Assembly: GCA_002711925.1 (NCBI GenBank)
Contig: PASJ01000023.1
Coordinates: 1-53,867, forward strand
Length of the DNA: 53,867 nucleotides
Reading direction: 5' to 3'
Origin: Pseudobdellovibrionaceae bacterium
GTDB lineage: Bacteria > Bdellovibrionota_B > Oligoflexia > Oligoflexales > Bog-1112
The position numbers were made by a program, and so were the translations under genes. Below are positions 36,187 to 45,588 of this stretch, piece by piece (positions within the stretch are counted from its first letter, which is position 1; each line of letters starts with the position of its first letter). The notes under the pieces are model-generated. The model saw nothing but the letters and a program-made list of their open reading frames with translations, searched no databases and had not been told where the DNA came from.

Positions 36187-37380
36187 CTAATGAAGATAGT
36201 CTGTTTGCTCCAAGTGTTGAAAAGCATAAAGAACCCAATTGTCATGTCTTAATTTGGGGGACCATTTTTCAGACTTTAGTCTCAATTTAGAGTTTATTTT
36301 TTTTCTCGTTTTGTTATTAAGAAATATATTTGGTTCAATTCCTGTTTTGTCAATATCTGTGTGTTTTGGTGTATGGTACGATGCAATAGTCATCTTTAAT
36401 CCGTATCCGTTTGGAAGAGGCAGTAGGCTTTGGACTGATCCTTTGCCGTAGGTTTTCTGACCCATAAGAGTTGCTCTTTTATGGTCTTTAAGGGCCCCTG
36501 CAAAAATTTCTGAAGCACTTGCTGATTTTTCGTTTATAAGGATAACGATATTTATTTTGCTAAATGTTCCATATTTGTTTGCAAAATCTCTTTCTTTAAT
36601 TGTATTCTTACGGCCAACGGTAGATACTATAACTCCACTTTCTATAAAAAGGTCCGATAGCTTTATAGCTTCATAAAACAACCCCCCAGGATTTCCTCGA
36701 AGGTCAATAACAAGGGCTTTTAGATTTTGCTCATGGTCTTTTATGAGCTGTTCCATTTCAAAGCTACTGTTTTCTTGAAAATCTGTTAATTTGATATACA
36801 TGACGTTTGGAGACAAATGCTCAAAGATAACACTTGGTATCTTTATGCTCTCTTTGTTAAGTTGAAACGATAAAATTTTTTCTTTTCTTAAAACTTTAAT
36901 TTTTATTGACGTTTTTGTGTGATCTTTCAGCAAACTATTTAGCGTTTTTTTGTTTAGTTTTTCTGTATTTTTAGAGTTTATCGAAACAACAAGGTCGTTG
37001 ATAAGTAATCCAGATTTTTCTGCTGGAGAATTTTTTGTTATATCTATGACTTTTAATTGATCTTTTTGCAGCGATAGTGTTATACCAAAACCATGTGTTA
37101 TACCACTCGTTTCTTGTGTTATTGATGAATATTCTTCGGGACTTAGTATACTTGTATACATGTCAAGGTCCTCAGTTATTCCTTCTAGAGCGGATGTTAT
37201 AATTTTATCATACGTAACTTCACTGTCTTCTACATAAAGGTGGTTGATAAGATGAATCGCCTTAGAGAATGCTTCTAGTGATTCATACTTATTTTTTTCA
37301 TTAGATTCAAATCCATATAATTTTGAACTTATTAGAAAAAAAAACATAAATGTATACACTTGAAAATTTTTATTTGCCAT
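36187..37380 (-). CDS. ctpA: C-terminal processing peptidase, S41 family
   Basis: Periplasmic serine protease with a Ser-Lys dyad that trims or degrades exported proteins. The 397-aa product has a signal peptide (FMFFFLISSKLYG), an N-terminal helical part with ALEGITEDLDMYTSILSPEEY, a PDZ domain (GFGITLSLQKDQLKV, SPAEKSGLLINDLVVSINS), and the catalytic S41 core: LVIDLRGNPGGLFYEA, INEKSASASEIFAGAL (Ser about 285) and GQKTYGKGSVQ (Lys about 310). AGGAGG lies just upstream of the ATG. Its start overlaps the end of the TPR lipoprotein gene by 11 nt, a pairing like Prc with its TPR adaptor NlpI. Confidence 0.94.
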   Translation of the reverse strand: MANKNFQVYTFMFFFLISSKLYGFESNEKNKYESLEAFSKAIHLINHLYVEDSEVTYDKIITSALEGITEDLDMYTSILSPEEYSSITQETSGITHGFGITLSLQKDQLKVIDITKNSPAEKSGLLINDLVVSINSKNTEKLNKKTLNSLLKDHTKTSIKIKVLRKEKILSFQLNKESIKIPSVIFEHLSPNVMYIKLTDFQENSSFEMEQLIKDHEQNLKALVIDLRGNPGGLFYEAIKLSDLFIESGVIVSTVGRKNTIKERDFANKYGTFSKINIVILINEKSASASEIFAGALKDHKRATLMGQKTYGKGSVQSLLPLPNGYGLKMTIASYHTPKHTDIDKTGIEPNIFLNNKTRKKINSKLRLKSEKWSPKLRHDNWVLYAFQHLEQTDYLH

Positions 37381-38209
37381 TTATCCTCCTGTTTTTTCTT
37401 GTATAGGATGTTTGTTTTTTTGGTTTTCTTAATAAAATATTTGCTGATTTTCTGTCGTTATCTGATATGTTTTTTTGTTCTAAGTAAGATGAAACTAGCC
37501 TTGATCTTTTGTTTTCTTGTCTTTGACTTTTATAGATCTCGGCTAATTTTTCTATTGGTTCAAAACATAATGAGCAAAATTGATTTGCTTTTTTATAATA
37601 TTCTTCAGATTTCTTTATTTTGTTCAAATTTTTAGCTATGATTGCAAGTTGCAAGTAAGACATGAAATAACTTGGATTCTCAGTTGTTGCTTTTTTGTAA
37701 TATAAAATCGCTTTTTTGATTTGTTCTTCATATTGGTAGGTGAGTGCAATATTATGATAGAGTCTTTCTTTTTTTTTATATGTTTTGTCTTTTTTAAGTT
37801 TGAAGAGAATTTTTCGAGCTTTTTTATATTGTTTTTTGTGAATAAGAGCAGAGGAGTAATTGAGTCCTATAGCCGTGTCGTTTTTGATACGATAAGCTCG
37901 ACGAAAATAAACCATTGCTTGATCGGGGTTTTCGATAGAAAGGTGTGTTAAGCCAAGGATATTAAGGTAGTTCGGGGTATCTTTAAATTTATCATCTAAA
38001 GGTTTTAAAATTTCAAGAGCATTTTCTGGTTTTTTGTTATCAATGTAGTTTTGTGCTAAAAGAAGTTGTGTTTCAAGAAGCTTTTCCAGCTTTATGTCTT
38101 CGTCAGTTTTTATTTGAATACTGTGACAAGAGTTTAGTAAGAAGGAATAAAAGAAGACAAATAAAAATATTTTTTTACCTGAGGCTTTGCTTTTAGTTCG
38201 GAAAAGCAT
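37370..38209 (-). CDS. TPR-repeat lipoprotein, possible protease adaptor
   Basis: A 279-aa lipoprotein with signal FLFVFFYSFLLNSC (Cys28) and about five TPR units (for example YLNILGLTHLSIENPDQAMVYF, YHNIALTYQYEEQIKKAILYY, YLQLAIIAKNLNKIKKSEEYY), then a very basic C-terminus (ending TRKNRRINGK). AAGGAG is 5 nt upstream of the ATG. It is cotranslated with the S41 protease gene (11-nt overlap). In Escherichia coli the TPR lipoprotein NlpI is the adaptor of the S41 protease Prc; this arrangement suggests the same logic. PilW/PilF-type function is the main alternative, but no pilus genes are here. Confidence 0.85.
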   Translation of the reverse strand: MLFRTKSKASGKKIFLFVFFYSFLLNSCHSIQIKTDEDIKLEKLLETQLLLAQNYIDNKKPENALEILKPLDDKFKDTPNYLNILGLTHLSIENPDQAMVYFRRAYRIKNDTAIGLNYSSALIHKKQYKKARKILFKLKKDKTYKKKERLYHNIALTYQYEEQIKKAILYYKKATTENPSYFMSYLQLAIIAKNLNKIKKSEEYYKKANQFCSLCFEPIEKLAEIYKSQRQENKRSRLVSSYLEQKNISDNDRKSANILLRKPKKQTSYTRKNRRINGK

Positions 38210-38691
38210 GGTTTCTCCTTAAATTGTTAGGGACTATTATTTAGTTCATTATATCAAAAAAAATTACAAAGAGATAAGGTGCCTGTTAAAAAATAATTTT
38301 GATTCTGTTTTTCAGCTAATATCTCTTTTATCCGAGCTGTGAATCACATTTAGCTAAAAAAAGTTCTGATTATGTCCGGGGCGACTCTGTCTAGTGCGTT
38401 GGAGTGAGCTTAAATAAATATTTTATCTTTTTAAAAAATATTTTACGGTTTGATCTAAAAAATTAGATTCACACAAGTTTATGAGGCCTATTGTCAGTTT
38501 TGACATTTTGTCGCGGTATTTTAAGAGAAGGCTTACTTTTTATCATTTTTTGTCTAGACGTCTAATAGATTTGTCTCTTTCAAATCATTATGTTAGGTTT
38601 AAAATCCAAAAAAATTGGCTTACAAGCTTATCTTATTTTAATATTTTTGTTAAAATAACTTTTTACAAAAATAATTTTAGGTACTTAATTT
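38210..38691. other. Intergenic region upstream of plsB
   Basis: About 480 bp between divergent genes. Elements seen: CAGCT...AGCTG dyad at 38313-38338, a TTTAGCTAAA palindrome at 38349-38358, a G-rich patch near 38376-38408, and a hairpin TTATTTTA/TAAAATAA at about 38633-38657 followed by T5, just before plsB. A 72-codon ORF from 38481 has no Shine-Dalgarno site and a random-looking sequence, so I do not call it. No tRNA or known riboswitch was recognised. Confidence 0.5.
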
Positions 38692-41133
38692 ATGTTTAAA
38701 TACAATCGAGATTATAACTTTATGAGATACTTTTGGTGGCTTGGAAAAATAATTTATTTATGGGTCCGCAGCAAAGTCTCACCAGAGCAAAGTTATAAAA
38801 ATCTTAAAATTGATCATAATAAGCCTGTTTGTTATATTTTTAATACAAGATCAATTACAGATCTCCTTGTTTTAGATTACCACTGCAAGAAAGAAGGTCT
38901 CCCCCGCCCTATGTATACTTTGAGCTCTTTACCTGGCTCATCGCGTGCAACGTGTGTTTATTTGGCAAAATCGGGTATTTTTCAACAAGAGGTTGGAGAC
39001 TCAGAACCAGCACCGTTGCATACTCTTTTGGATCTTGTTCAAAAGGAAGATTCAGACGTGCAGTTGGTTCCAGTCTCTGTTTTCTGGGGAAGAAACCCCG
39101 GCAAAGGTGAAAAATCATTATTTAAGCTCTTATTTTTTGATGATGAAACAGGTGGAATCTTACAAAGATTTTTTACTTTTTTTGTTCAAGGACGTGATGT
39201 TTTTTGTTTATTAGGCCAACCTATAAGTGCTCAAAATTTTCTTGAAAATGAAGAAGATTTATCTAAGGCTGTTAAAAAGTTAAAGCGAGTTTTAGGAATT
39301 CACTTTAGAAGGCAACGAGTAGGAGTTTTAGGTCCAAATATTTACGACAGGGACCTTGTTATTAATTCACTTTTGCGTTCTAAAAGTGTTCAAGAAGCTA
39401 TTGAGCAGGAAGCAAAAAGGAAAAACGTATCAATCTTAAAAACAAGAAACATAGCGAAAAAATATATTGATGAAGTTGCTGCCAACATGTCCTACCCTGT
39501 TGTCCGTTTTTTCGCATTACTTTTTTCTTGGATCTGGAAAAGAATTTACACAAAAATAGTTGTTTTAAATAGTGAAGATTTAAAAGACCTTGCTGGTGAG
39601 AATGAACTTATTTTTCTTCCTTGTCACAGAAGTCATATGGATTACCTATTAGTTGGTCATACCCTTTATTCTCAGGGCATGACCCCGGCACATACAGCAG
39701 CAGGGGTAAATTTAAATTTTTGGCCCGTTGGATCTCTTTTGAGAAGAGGGGGTGCTTTCTTTATAAGAAGAACATTTGCTGCTAACCGCTTGTATAAGGT
39801 TATTTTTACCGAATATGTTCACTTCTTATTATCAGAAGGTTACTCGATGAGCTTTTACATTGAAGGTGGAAGGAGCCGGACAGGAAGACTTTTGAAACCT
39901 AAAAATGGTCTACTTTCAATGGTAATGAAAAGTGCCGAGAGAAAACCTTCTCAAAGTATGGTTATTATTCCTGTCTATGTAGGTTATGATAAAATGTTAG
40001 AAGGGCTTTCGTACTTGAAAGAGTTAAGTGGAAAGGCCAAGGAGCAAGAATCAGTAACACAGCTTATTAAAGCTAGAAAAGTTTTAAAAGCTAAAGTTGG
40101 TAAGGCTTATCTTAATTTTGGTAAACCTATTTATATCAGAGACTACTTGAATAAGACTGATCCTGAAAATTTGGAAAATTTATCATCTAACCAGTTGAGT
40201 TTTGATGTGATGTGTCAGATTAACAGTGCTGCAGTTGTTTCCCCAGTTTCTTTGTTTTCTTTAATTTTACTATCAGCACCAAACAAGGCTTTGAATCAAG
40301 AAGATCTTCTTAATATGGCCGAAAAAGTTTACTTACTTTTTCAACAATGTAAGTATTCAGCACGAATCTCTTTACCGGAAGATCCTGTACATCAGCAACT
40401 CCTTTATGCAGAATCTCTAGCACCTATCACTCGCTTTCATCACCCTGGTGGAGACGTCTTGTATGTCGACGAGAAAGATACAGTGTTACTGTCATACTAT
40501 AAAAATAATATATTGCATCTGATTGCTGTTCCCTCACTCATTTGTTCTTTTTTTGAGTATAAAGATTCTTTAAGCTTCACAGAACTTGTGAGCTCTTGTC
40601 GCTACATGTATAAATTTTTACGTGAAGATTTGTTTATTCACTGGCATGCAGATGAAATTGAGAAAGTAATTGAGGCTAATATTTCTCAACTTATTAAGAT
40701 AGGGCTACTTGTGAAAGACGCCCAAAATGAGGATATGATTCAAAGACCAGATTTAATGTCACAAGAATTTTATTATTTAAAAGTTTTTGGTTTATTTTTA
40801 GGTGATACAATTCAACGATATGCTATTTTTTCCAACTTACTTGTTCGCTACTATAATAGTTCACAGATTGTGAAAATTAAGGATTTTGAAAATGAGTGTC
40901 TTTTGTTGTCAAAAAGAATGAGCGTTTTAGGTGGAGTGAAGGAGTCAAATATTTTTGATCATAAACTATTTAAAAGTTTTATAGAGCAACTTTCAAATAA
41001 TCAAGATATTTCAGTCGATGGTAAAAATATTATTATTCATAAATCTCTAGCTGTCTTGGCAGATAAATCTTTAGAACTTTTGAGTTTGGATGTAAGACAA
41101 ACGGTAACTCGATCAACACAAGTAAAAGAATAG
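38692..41133 (+). CDS. plsB: Glycerol-3-phosphate 1-O-acyltransferase
   Basis: Membrane-bound first acyltransferase of phospholipid synthesis. The 813-aa length is typical of PlsB. Acyltransferase blocks are intact: block I FLPCHRSHMDYLLV (HX4D, His about 312), block II RRGGAFFIRRTF, block III FYIEGGRSRTGR, block IV VIIPVYVGYDK. A long N-terminal domain (YIFNTRSITDLLVLDYHC, VQLVPVSVFWGRNPGK) precedes and an extended C-terminal domain follows, as in the Escherichia coli enzyme. AGG is about 10 nt before the ATG. rsgA begins 6 nt later, so they form an operon. Confidence 0.95.
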   Translation: MFKYNRDYNFMRYFWWLGKIIYLWVRSKVSPEQSYKNLKIDHNKPVCYIFNTRSITDLLVLDYHCKKEGLPRPMYTLSSLPGSSRATCVYLAKSGIFQQEVGDSEPAPLHTLLDLVQKEDSDVQLVPVSVFWGRNPGKGEKSLFKLLFFDDETGGILQRFFTFFVQGRDVFCLLGQPISAQNFLENEEDLSKAVKKLKRVLGIHFRRQRVGVLGPNIYDRDLVINSLLRSKSVQEAIEQEAKRKNVSILKTRNIAKKYIDEVAANMSYPVVRFFALLFSWIWKRIYTKIVVLNSEDLKDLAGENELIFLPCHRSHMDYLLVGHTLYSQGMTPAHTAAGVNLNFWPVGSLLRRGGAFFIRRTFAANRLYKVIFTEYVHFLLSEGYSMSFYIEGGRSRTGRLLKPKNGLLSMVMKSAERKPSQSMVIIPVYVGYDKMLEGLSYLKELSGKAKEQESVTQLIKARKVLKAKVGKAYLNFGKPIYIRDYLNKTDPENLENLSSNQLSFDVMCQINSAAVVSPVSLFSLILLSAPNKALNQEDLLNMAEKVYLLFQQCKYSARISLPEDPVHQQLLYAESLAPITRFHHPGGDVLYVDEKDTVLLSYYKNNILHLIAVPSLICSFFEYKDSLSFTELVSSCRYMYKFLREDLFIHWHADEIEKVIEANISQLIKIGLLVKDAQNEDMIQRPDLMSQEFYYLKVFGLFLGDTIQRYAIFSNLLVRYYNSSQIVKIKDFENECLLLSKRMSVLGGVKESNIFDHKLFKSFIEQLSNNQDISVDGKNIIIHKSLAVLADKSLELLSLDVRQTVTRSTQVKE

Positions 41134-41139
41134 TGAATT

Positions 41140-42300
41140 ATGAAGTCTTGGAAAAATAAAAATTGGGATAAGTTTTCAAAAAAAGAGAAGATTTATAAAC
41201 AGGCGAAGAAGAAAGATCAAGGATCTAAAACTGATCAAACTTTCATATTAACAAGTAAGCAGTGGGAAGAAAAAATACTGTCTGGATTATTTCCTGCTCG
41301 AGTTGTTGAGGTTCAAAAAAAATATATATTTGTTGCTCCAGAAAATCTTTCAGGAAAAATTAAAACAAAAGACGTTCGAATTGCAACAGTAGCAAAAAAG
41401 CATACTCAAATATACAGGAAAGAAAGAAATTTTGTTGTTGTAGGAGATAGAGTGCTTTGTCAATCTGCTGTTATCAACGAAAATATCGGTTCTGATTTGC
41501 CTCAATGTTCTCTTGAATATCGCTTGTCTAGAGAAAATAAGTTGTCAAGAATTGACCCATTGCTTGCTAGTAGAGAACACGTTTTAGCCTCGAATGTCGA
41601 TCAGCTTGTTATTGTTGCAAGTTATCTCCATCCAAGAGTTAAATGGGGACTTATCGATCGTTATCTTATTGTGGCTGAGCACGAGAATATAAAGCCAATT
41701 ATTATTTTAAATAAGAAAGACCTACTAGATGGTTTAGAGAAAGAAAGCTTTGTTAAAGATTGTATTAACATGGAATCTCTTTATACTAAACTTGGTTATG
41801 AAGTTCACAGCTTTCAAGCGGATAAAAGGAAAATTTCAAAAGAAGAAAAACTAAAATTGAAATCTATTTTTTCAAAAAAAATATCTATGTTAAGTGGACA
41901 TTCGGGTGTCGGTAAATCATCTATTGTAAACTTACTCGGTCCAGAAATCATTCAAGATGTTGAAACTGATGCTATTTTGACCAAAGGTAGACACACAACA
42001 ACCTTTGCCTCTTTTTTGAAACTTAAAATTGGTGGATATGTTATAGATACACCAGGTATTCGAAGTTTTAAGGTAGAAACAAATGACCCCTTTTCTTTAA
42101 GTTGGGGGTTTGTCGAAATGAGACCGTACATAGAAAAATGTAAATATCGAACTTGTCGACATGAAAGAGGAGATGAATGTAAGGTTGTTGAAGCTCTTGA
42201 TCAAGGCTTAATATCTGAGCGCCGATATCAATCTTACTTAGGGTTACTTTTGGGAACTTCGGGTCGCGAAGGGCGTATGAGTGTGCAAATGACAGAGTAG
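41140..42300 (+). CDS. rsgA: Ribosome small-subunit biogenesis GTPase
   Basis: Circularly permuted GTPase that checks 30S maturation. The 386-aa protein has an N-terminal OB domain (FPARVVEVQKKYIFV), then G motifs in permuted order: NKKD (G4, about 190), GHSGVGKSS (G1, about 252), TTTF (G2), DTPGIRSF (G3), and the C-terminal zinc domain CKYRTCRHERGDEC. A lysine-rich N-terminal tail of about 45 residues is longer than usual. It follows plsB by 6 nt and precedes the acyl-CoA dehydrogenase by 8 nt. Confidence 0.95.
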   Translation: MKSWKNKNWDKFSKKEKIYKQAKKKDQGSKTDQTFILTSKQWEEKILSGLFPARVVEVQKKYIFVAPENLSGKIKTKDVRIATVAKKHTQIYRKERNFVVVGDRVLCQSAVINENIGSDLPQCSLEYRLSRENKLSRIDPLLASREHVLASNVDQLVIVASYLHPRVKWGLIDRYLIVAEHENIKPIIILNKKDLLDGLEKESFVKDCINMESLYTKLGYEVHSFQADKRKISKEEKLKLKSIFSKKISMLSGHSGVGKSSIVNLLGPEIIQDVETDAILTKGRHTTTFASFLKLKIGGYVIDTPGIRSFKVETNDPFSLSWGFVEMRPYIEKCKYRTCRHERGDECKVVEALDQGLISERRYQSYLGLLLGTSGREGRMSVQMTE

Positions 42301-42308
42301 GAGGTATT

Positions 42309-43460
42309 ATGTCATATAGTTTTGTTGAATCGGATGAGTTGAAATTACTAAGAGAAACAGTTGCTAATTTTGCTGAAAAAGAAATTAAACCAATCGCACA
42401 GCAACTAGATAAGCAAGAGAAGTTTTCTCATCACCTGACTGAGCAAATGGGCAATTTAGGCCTTTTTGGTACTATTGTTAGTCAGGATTTTGGGGGGCAA
42501 GGAATGGATTATCTATCTTATGCTGTTGCTGTTGAAGAGTTAGCTAAAATTGACAGCTCACAGGCTGCCACTATTGCAGCCCATAATAGTTTAGGTGCTG
42601 GTCCTATTTTTTATTATGGTTCACAAGAACAAAAAGATAAGTTTTTACCCAATCTTTGCACTGGTAGGGGGCTTTGGGGATTTGGTTTAACTGAACCAAA
42701 TGCAGGTAGTGATGCTCAAGCTACGCAAACCACAGCAAAATATGTCGGAGACAGTTGGGTATTAAATGGACAAAAAATTTGGATTACGAATAGTGCAACA
42801 GATATGACAAAAGGATTAACGATACAAGCAGTGACCGGGCGACTGAAAGATGGACGTCCAGAGCTAACATGTTTCTTAGTTCCATATAATACGCCAGGTT
42901 TAAACTGTCGACCCATGAGTGATAAAATGATGTGGAGAGCTTCAAATACAGGAGAAGTTTTTCTTGATGATGTTAAAGTTCCAGATCACTTAATCCTTGG
43001 ACGGAAAGGGCAAGGTTTTAAGATAATGATGGAGACTCTTGATAATGGTCGGATATCTATAGCAGCTATGGGTCTAGGTTTAGCAAAAGGAGCATTAAAC
43101 TTATCTTTAAACTATGCCAAAGAACGAAAGTCATTTGGTGTTCCTTTGATTAAGCATCAGGCTATAGCATTTAAGTTAGCTGATATGGCAACAAGAATTG
43201 AAGCCGCTGAGAATCTTTTATACAAGTGTTGTTGGGCAAAACAAAAGAAATTAGCGTTTGCTAAACTAGCATGTATGGCAAAGCTATATTGTTCTGAAGT
43301 TGCAGAATTTTGTTCTAGAGAAGGTCAACAAATATTTGGTGGCTATGGCTTAATGAAAGAGTATCCAATTGAGCGCTTCTATCGAGATGCTGCTTTGCTT
43401 CGAATTGGTGAAGGAACAAGTGAGATTCAGCGTTTAGTTATTTCGAGGTATTTAAATTGA
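42309..43460 (+). CDS. Acyl-CoA dehydrogenase
   Basis: FAD enzyme oxidising acyl-CoA to enoyl-CoA, feeding electrons to ETF. The 383-aa protein has all family blocks: FGLTEPNAGSDAQATQTTA, WVLNGQKIWITNS, ERKSFGVPLIKHQAIAFKLADMA and the C-terminal YPIERFYRDAALLRIGEGTSEIQRLVISR with the catalytic glutamate (about 368). The pattern is closest to short/branched-chain or butyryl-CoA dehydrogenases. Strong Shine-Dalgarno TAGGAGGT is 4-5 nt before the ATG. The lipoprotein gene overlaps its stop by 4 nt. A hydroxyacyl-CoA dehydrogenase lies at 48.1 kb, but no ETF gene is in the window. Confidence 0.95.
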   Translation: MSYSFVESDELKLLRETVANFAEKEIKPIAQQLDKQEKFSHHLTEQMGNLGLFGTIVSQDFGGQGMDYLSYAVAVEELAKIDSSQAATIAAHNSLGAGPIFYYGSQEQKDKFLPNLCTGRGLWGFGLTEPNAGSDAQATQTTAKYVGDSWVLNGQKIWITNSATDMTKGLTIQAVTGRLKDGRPELTCFLVPYNTPGLNCRPMSDKMMWRASNTGEVFLDDVKVPDHLILGRKGQGFKIMMETLDNGRISIAAMGLGLAKGALNLSLNYAKERKSFGVPLIKHQAIAFKLADMATRIEAAENLLYKCCWAKQKKLAFAKLACMAKLYCSEVAEFCSREGQQIFGGYGLMKEYPIERFYRDAALLRIGEGTSEIQRLVISRYLN

Positions 43461-44443
43461 ACAAAAATTTCAGTTTATTTTCTCTGTTATTTTTTTTGAT
43501 TCTATCGGCGTGCGAACTGTCTCAAACTTATTTGAAAGAAAGATTCGATACCCAAAATCTTAGTTTGTGTACCCTTAATTTATTTAATCAACAAGAAAAT
43601 CCAAGAAATAAGAATCTTTCTTGGGTGGGAGATTGGGTCTTTAGAAGAAAGCGTCTTCTTGTTGCCGAAAAAACTTTTTTTGAAGAGCAGCCTGATTTAC
43701 TTTTTTTTCAAGAGGCCTTAAGTAAAGCTAATGATCGAAATAATTCAGATGAAAATTTACTGAAGTCTTCTGGTCTCAAAGGATACGATTTTAAACGCTT
43801 TAAAACAAGAGATCTAGTGTCTTCATCTGAAGTCGAGTCTTTAATTTATAGCGCTAGTAATAGTATAAAGTTTTCAGATTCACACTCTTCATTATGGAGT
43901 TTTGGACAAGATGGTTATTTATCTGTGACGAGTGCTGAGTATAAATCTAAACCTTTATTGCTATTTAATGTTCAAATGCCGCGCAAAGATTCTATTCATA
44001 TTGCCTCGTGGTATAGTTTTATTGAGAAGAGAATTAAAGGTGTTTTAGCTCAGTCAGGTATTTGCGCAAATAGGGTAATTGTTGCCGGCTCGTTTCTAGG
44101 TAAAGTAAACCATCCAAGCTATATCAACTTCTTACGTAGCCTCTCATTAAAAGATAGCTCCAGTGGCTTTTGTGAAAACAAAGAGCAATGTTTTACCCGA
44201 TCGAACGAAAATGAAATTAGTCAACAACTCTTTGATGTTTTCCTCAGAGAACAAATCGATCGAGTTTTAGTACATACTTCTGCTGAGGTTATCTCCGCCT
44301 CCCTAGCGTTTACAAATAAAGTTCCTGCTCCAATAAAATTCAAAGAAAAATATGGTTTAGTCAACCTTTTTACAAGTGAACGTTTCGGTTGGAAAACTTC
44401 AGTTCGATTAGCTTCATGTCCCAAAAAGGGATATATCTTTTGA
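43457..44443 (+). CDS. Lipoprotein with degenerate endonuclease/exonuclease/phosphatase-like fold
   Basis: A 328-aa protein starting at TTG 43457 with GAGG 8 nt upstream and a lipoprotein signal ending LILSAC (Cys19). The mature part follows the EEP (DNase I-like) order: LSLCTLNLFNQQ (first strand), PDLLFFQEAL (the Glu of the metal site), SLWSFGQDGYLSV, LLLFNVQMP, then RVIVAGSFLGK where active enzymes have GDFN. The C-terminal SDH triad end is not seen. It thus looks like an inactive or altered EEP domain exposed outside the cytoplasm. It overlaps the acyl-CoA dehydrogenase stop. The fold call is from motif order, so moderate. Confidence 0.7.
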   Translation: MNKNFSLFSLLFFLILSACELSQTYLKERFDTQNLSLCTLNLFNQQENPRNKNLSWVGDWVFRRKRLLVAEKTFFEEQPDLLFFQEALSKANDRNNSDENLLKSSGLKGYDFKRFKTRDLVSSSEVESLIYSASNSIKFSDSHSSLWSFGQDGYLSVTSAEYKSKPLLLFNVQMPRKDSIHIASWYSFIEKRIKGVLAQSGICANRVIVAGSFLGKVNHPSYINFLRSLSLKDSSSGFCENKEQCFTRSNENEISQQLFDVFLREQIDRVLVHTSAEVISASLAFTNKVPAPIKFKEKYGLVNLFTSERFGWKTSVRLASCPKKGYIF

Positions 44444-44563
44444 GTTCTCATATAAAATATATTGCATTAGCTTATAAATTAAACGACTATGCCATTGATC
44501 TTTATCATTTCAGGCAAATAATTTTTAGAGATTTAAAGTCAGTTAAATGAAAGGTTGTGAAGA

Positions 44564-45487
44564 ATGAACAAAGACCAACCAGACGTTACAAGTGATATGC
44601 TTATCAAACGAGACTCTCTTAAGTCCAAGCTTAAAAAAGTTGGTATGGAGTCTGTCGAAGTTCCTGTTCGACTAGAATTGCCTGAAGCTGGGTCAGGTTT
44701 TCAAGTTGCATCTGCAGATATTTATGTAAATTTAGATAGTTCTAGAGCGAAAGGCATTCATATGTCTCGCTTATATATAAGTCTTCATAAAAATCTTGAG
44801 TCGCAGCCATTATCTTTTAAGCTTATTCGCCAAATTTTAAGTGAGTTTTTAGTGAGTCATAAAGGCTTAAGTACATGCTCTTACTTGAACCTCCGATTTG
44901 ATCTTCCTTTAGAGCGAAAATCTCTTATCAGTTCCAATAAAAGTTGGAGAAAATATCCTGTTGAAATTATTGGAAAGTACGACGGGAAAAACTTTGACAT
45001 TAATTGCTCTTTCGGGGTGCTTTATTCTAGTACTTGCCCATGTTCAGCTGCTTTGTCTCGGCAGTTAATCCAACAACACTTTTTAGAATCATTTAAGGTC
45101 TTAAAGGATAATGACCAAGTTTCCACCCACGATATTTTCGAGTGGCTTGGTGAAGAAAAAAATATTCTAGCAACGCCACACAGTCAAAGATCTAAAGCTA
45201 CCGTTACTGTTAAAATTCAGCAGCAGGATCTTTCTTGCATAGAAAATTATATCAATATGGTGGAGGAGGGGCTTCAAACACCAGTTCAAGGCATTGTCAA
45301 ACGTGAAGACGAACAAGCTTTTGCTAAGCAAAACGGTCAGAACCTGATGTTTGCAGAAGATGCCTGTAGGACTATCAAAGCTCAACTAGCCTCTCAACCT
45401 GATTTAGAGGACTTTCAGATTAAGGTTAGTCACTATGAAAGTCTTCATCCACATAATGCAGTTTCTTATGCATCGAAGTCTTTTTAA
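44564..45487 (+). CDS. folE2: GTP cyclohydrolase FolE2 (type IB)
   Basis: Metal-flexible, zinc-independent GTP cyclohydrolase I for folate (and queuosine) synthesis. The 307-aa length is usual. Signatures: VRLELPEAGSGFQVASADIYV, KGIHMSRLYISLH, YSSTCPCSAALSRQL with the active-site cysteine, ATPHSQRSKATV, and HPHNAVSYA near the end. FolE2 replaces Zn-dependent FolE in bacteria facing zinc limitation, or as the sole enzyme. No Zur box was recognised upstream. It is a single gene with its own 120-bp leader. The product could also supply queG's pathway. Confidence 0.95.
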   Translation: MNKDQPDVTSDMLIKRDSLKSKLKKVGMESVEVPVRLELPEAGSGFQVASADIYVNLDSSRAKGIHMSRLYISLHKNLESQPLSFKLIRQILSEFLVSHKGLSTCSYLNLRFDLPLERKSLISSNKSWRKYPVEIIGKYDGKNFDINCSFGVLYSSTCPCSAALSRQLIQQHFLESFKVLKDNDQVSTHDIFEWLGEEKNILATPHSQRSKATVTVKIQQQDLSCIENYINMVEEGLQTPVQGIVKREDEQAFAKQNGQNLMFAEDACRTIKAQLASQPDLEDFQIKVSHYESLHPHNAVSYASKSF

Positions 45488-45588
45488 ATTTGTAGCATGG
45501 CATTACAAAATTAAAAGAGCTATATTATCTATTAAGATCTTTTTTCCGTATTAGTTTAGTTGCTCCATTTTATGAAGAAAGGCAAAAT

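Noticed and set aside
38481-38699. 72-codon ORF before plsB
   Set aside because: No Shine-Dalgarno site, basic random-looking sequence, overlaps the plsB start and likely promoter.
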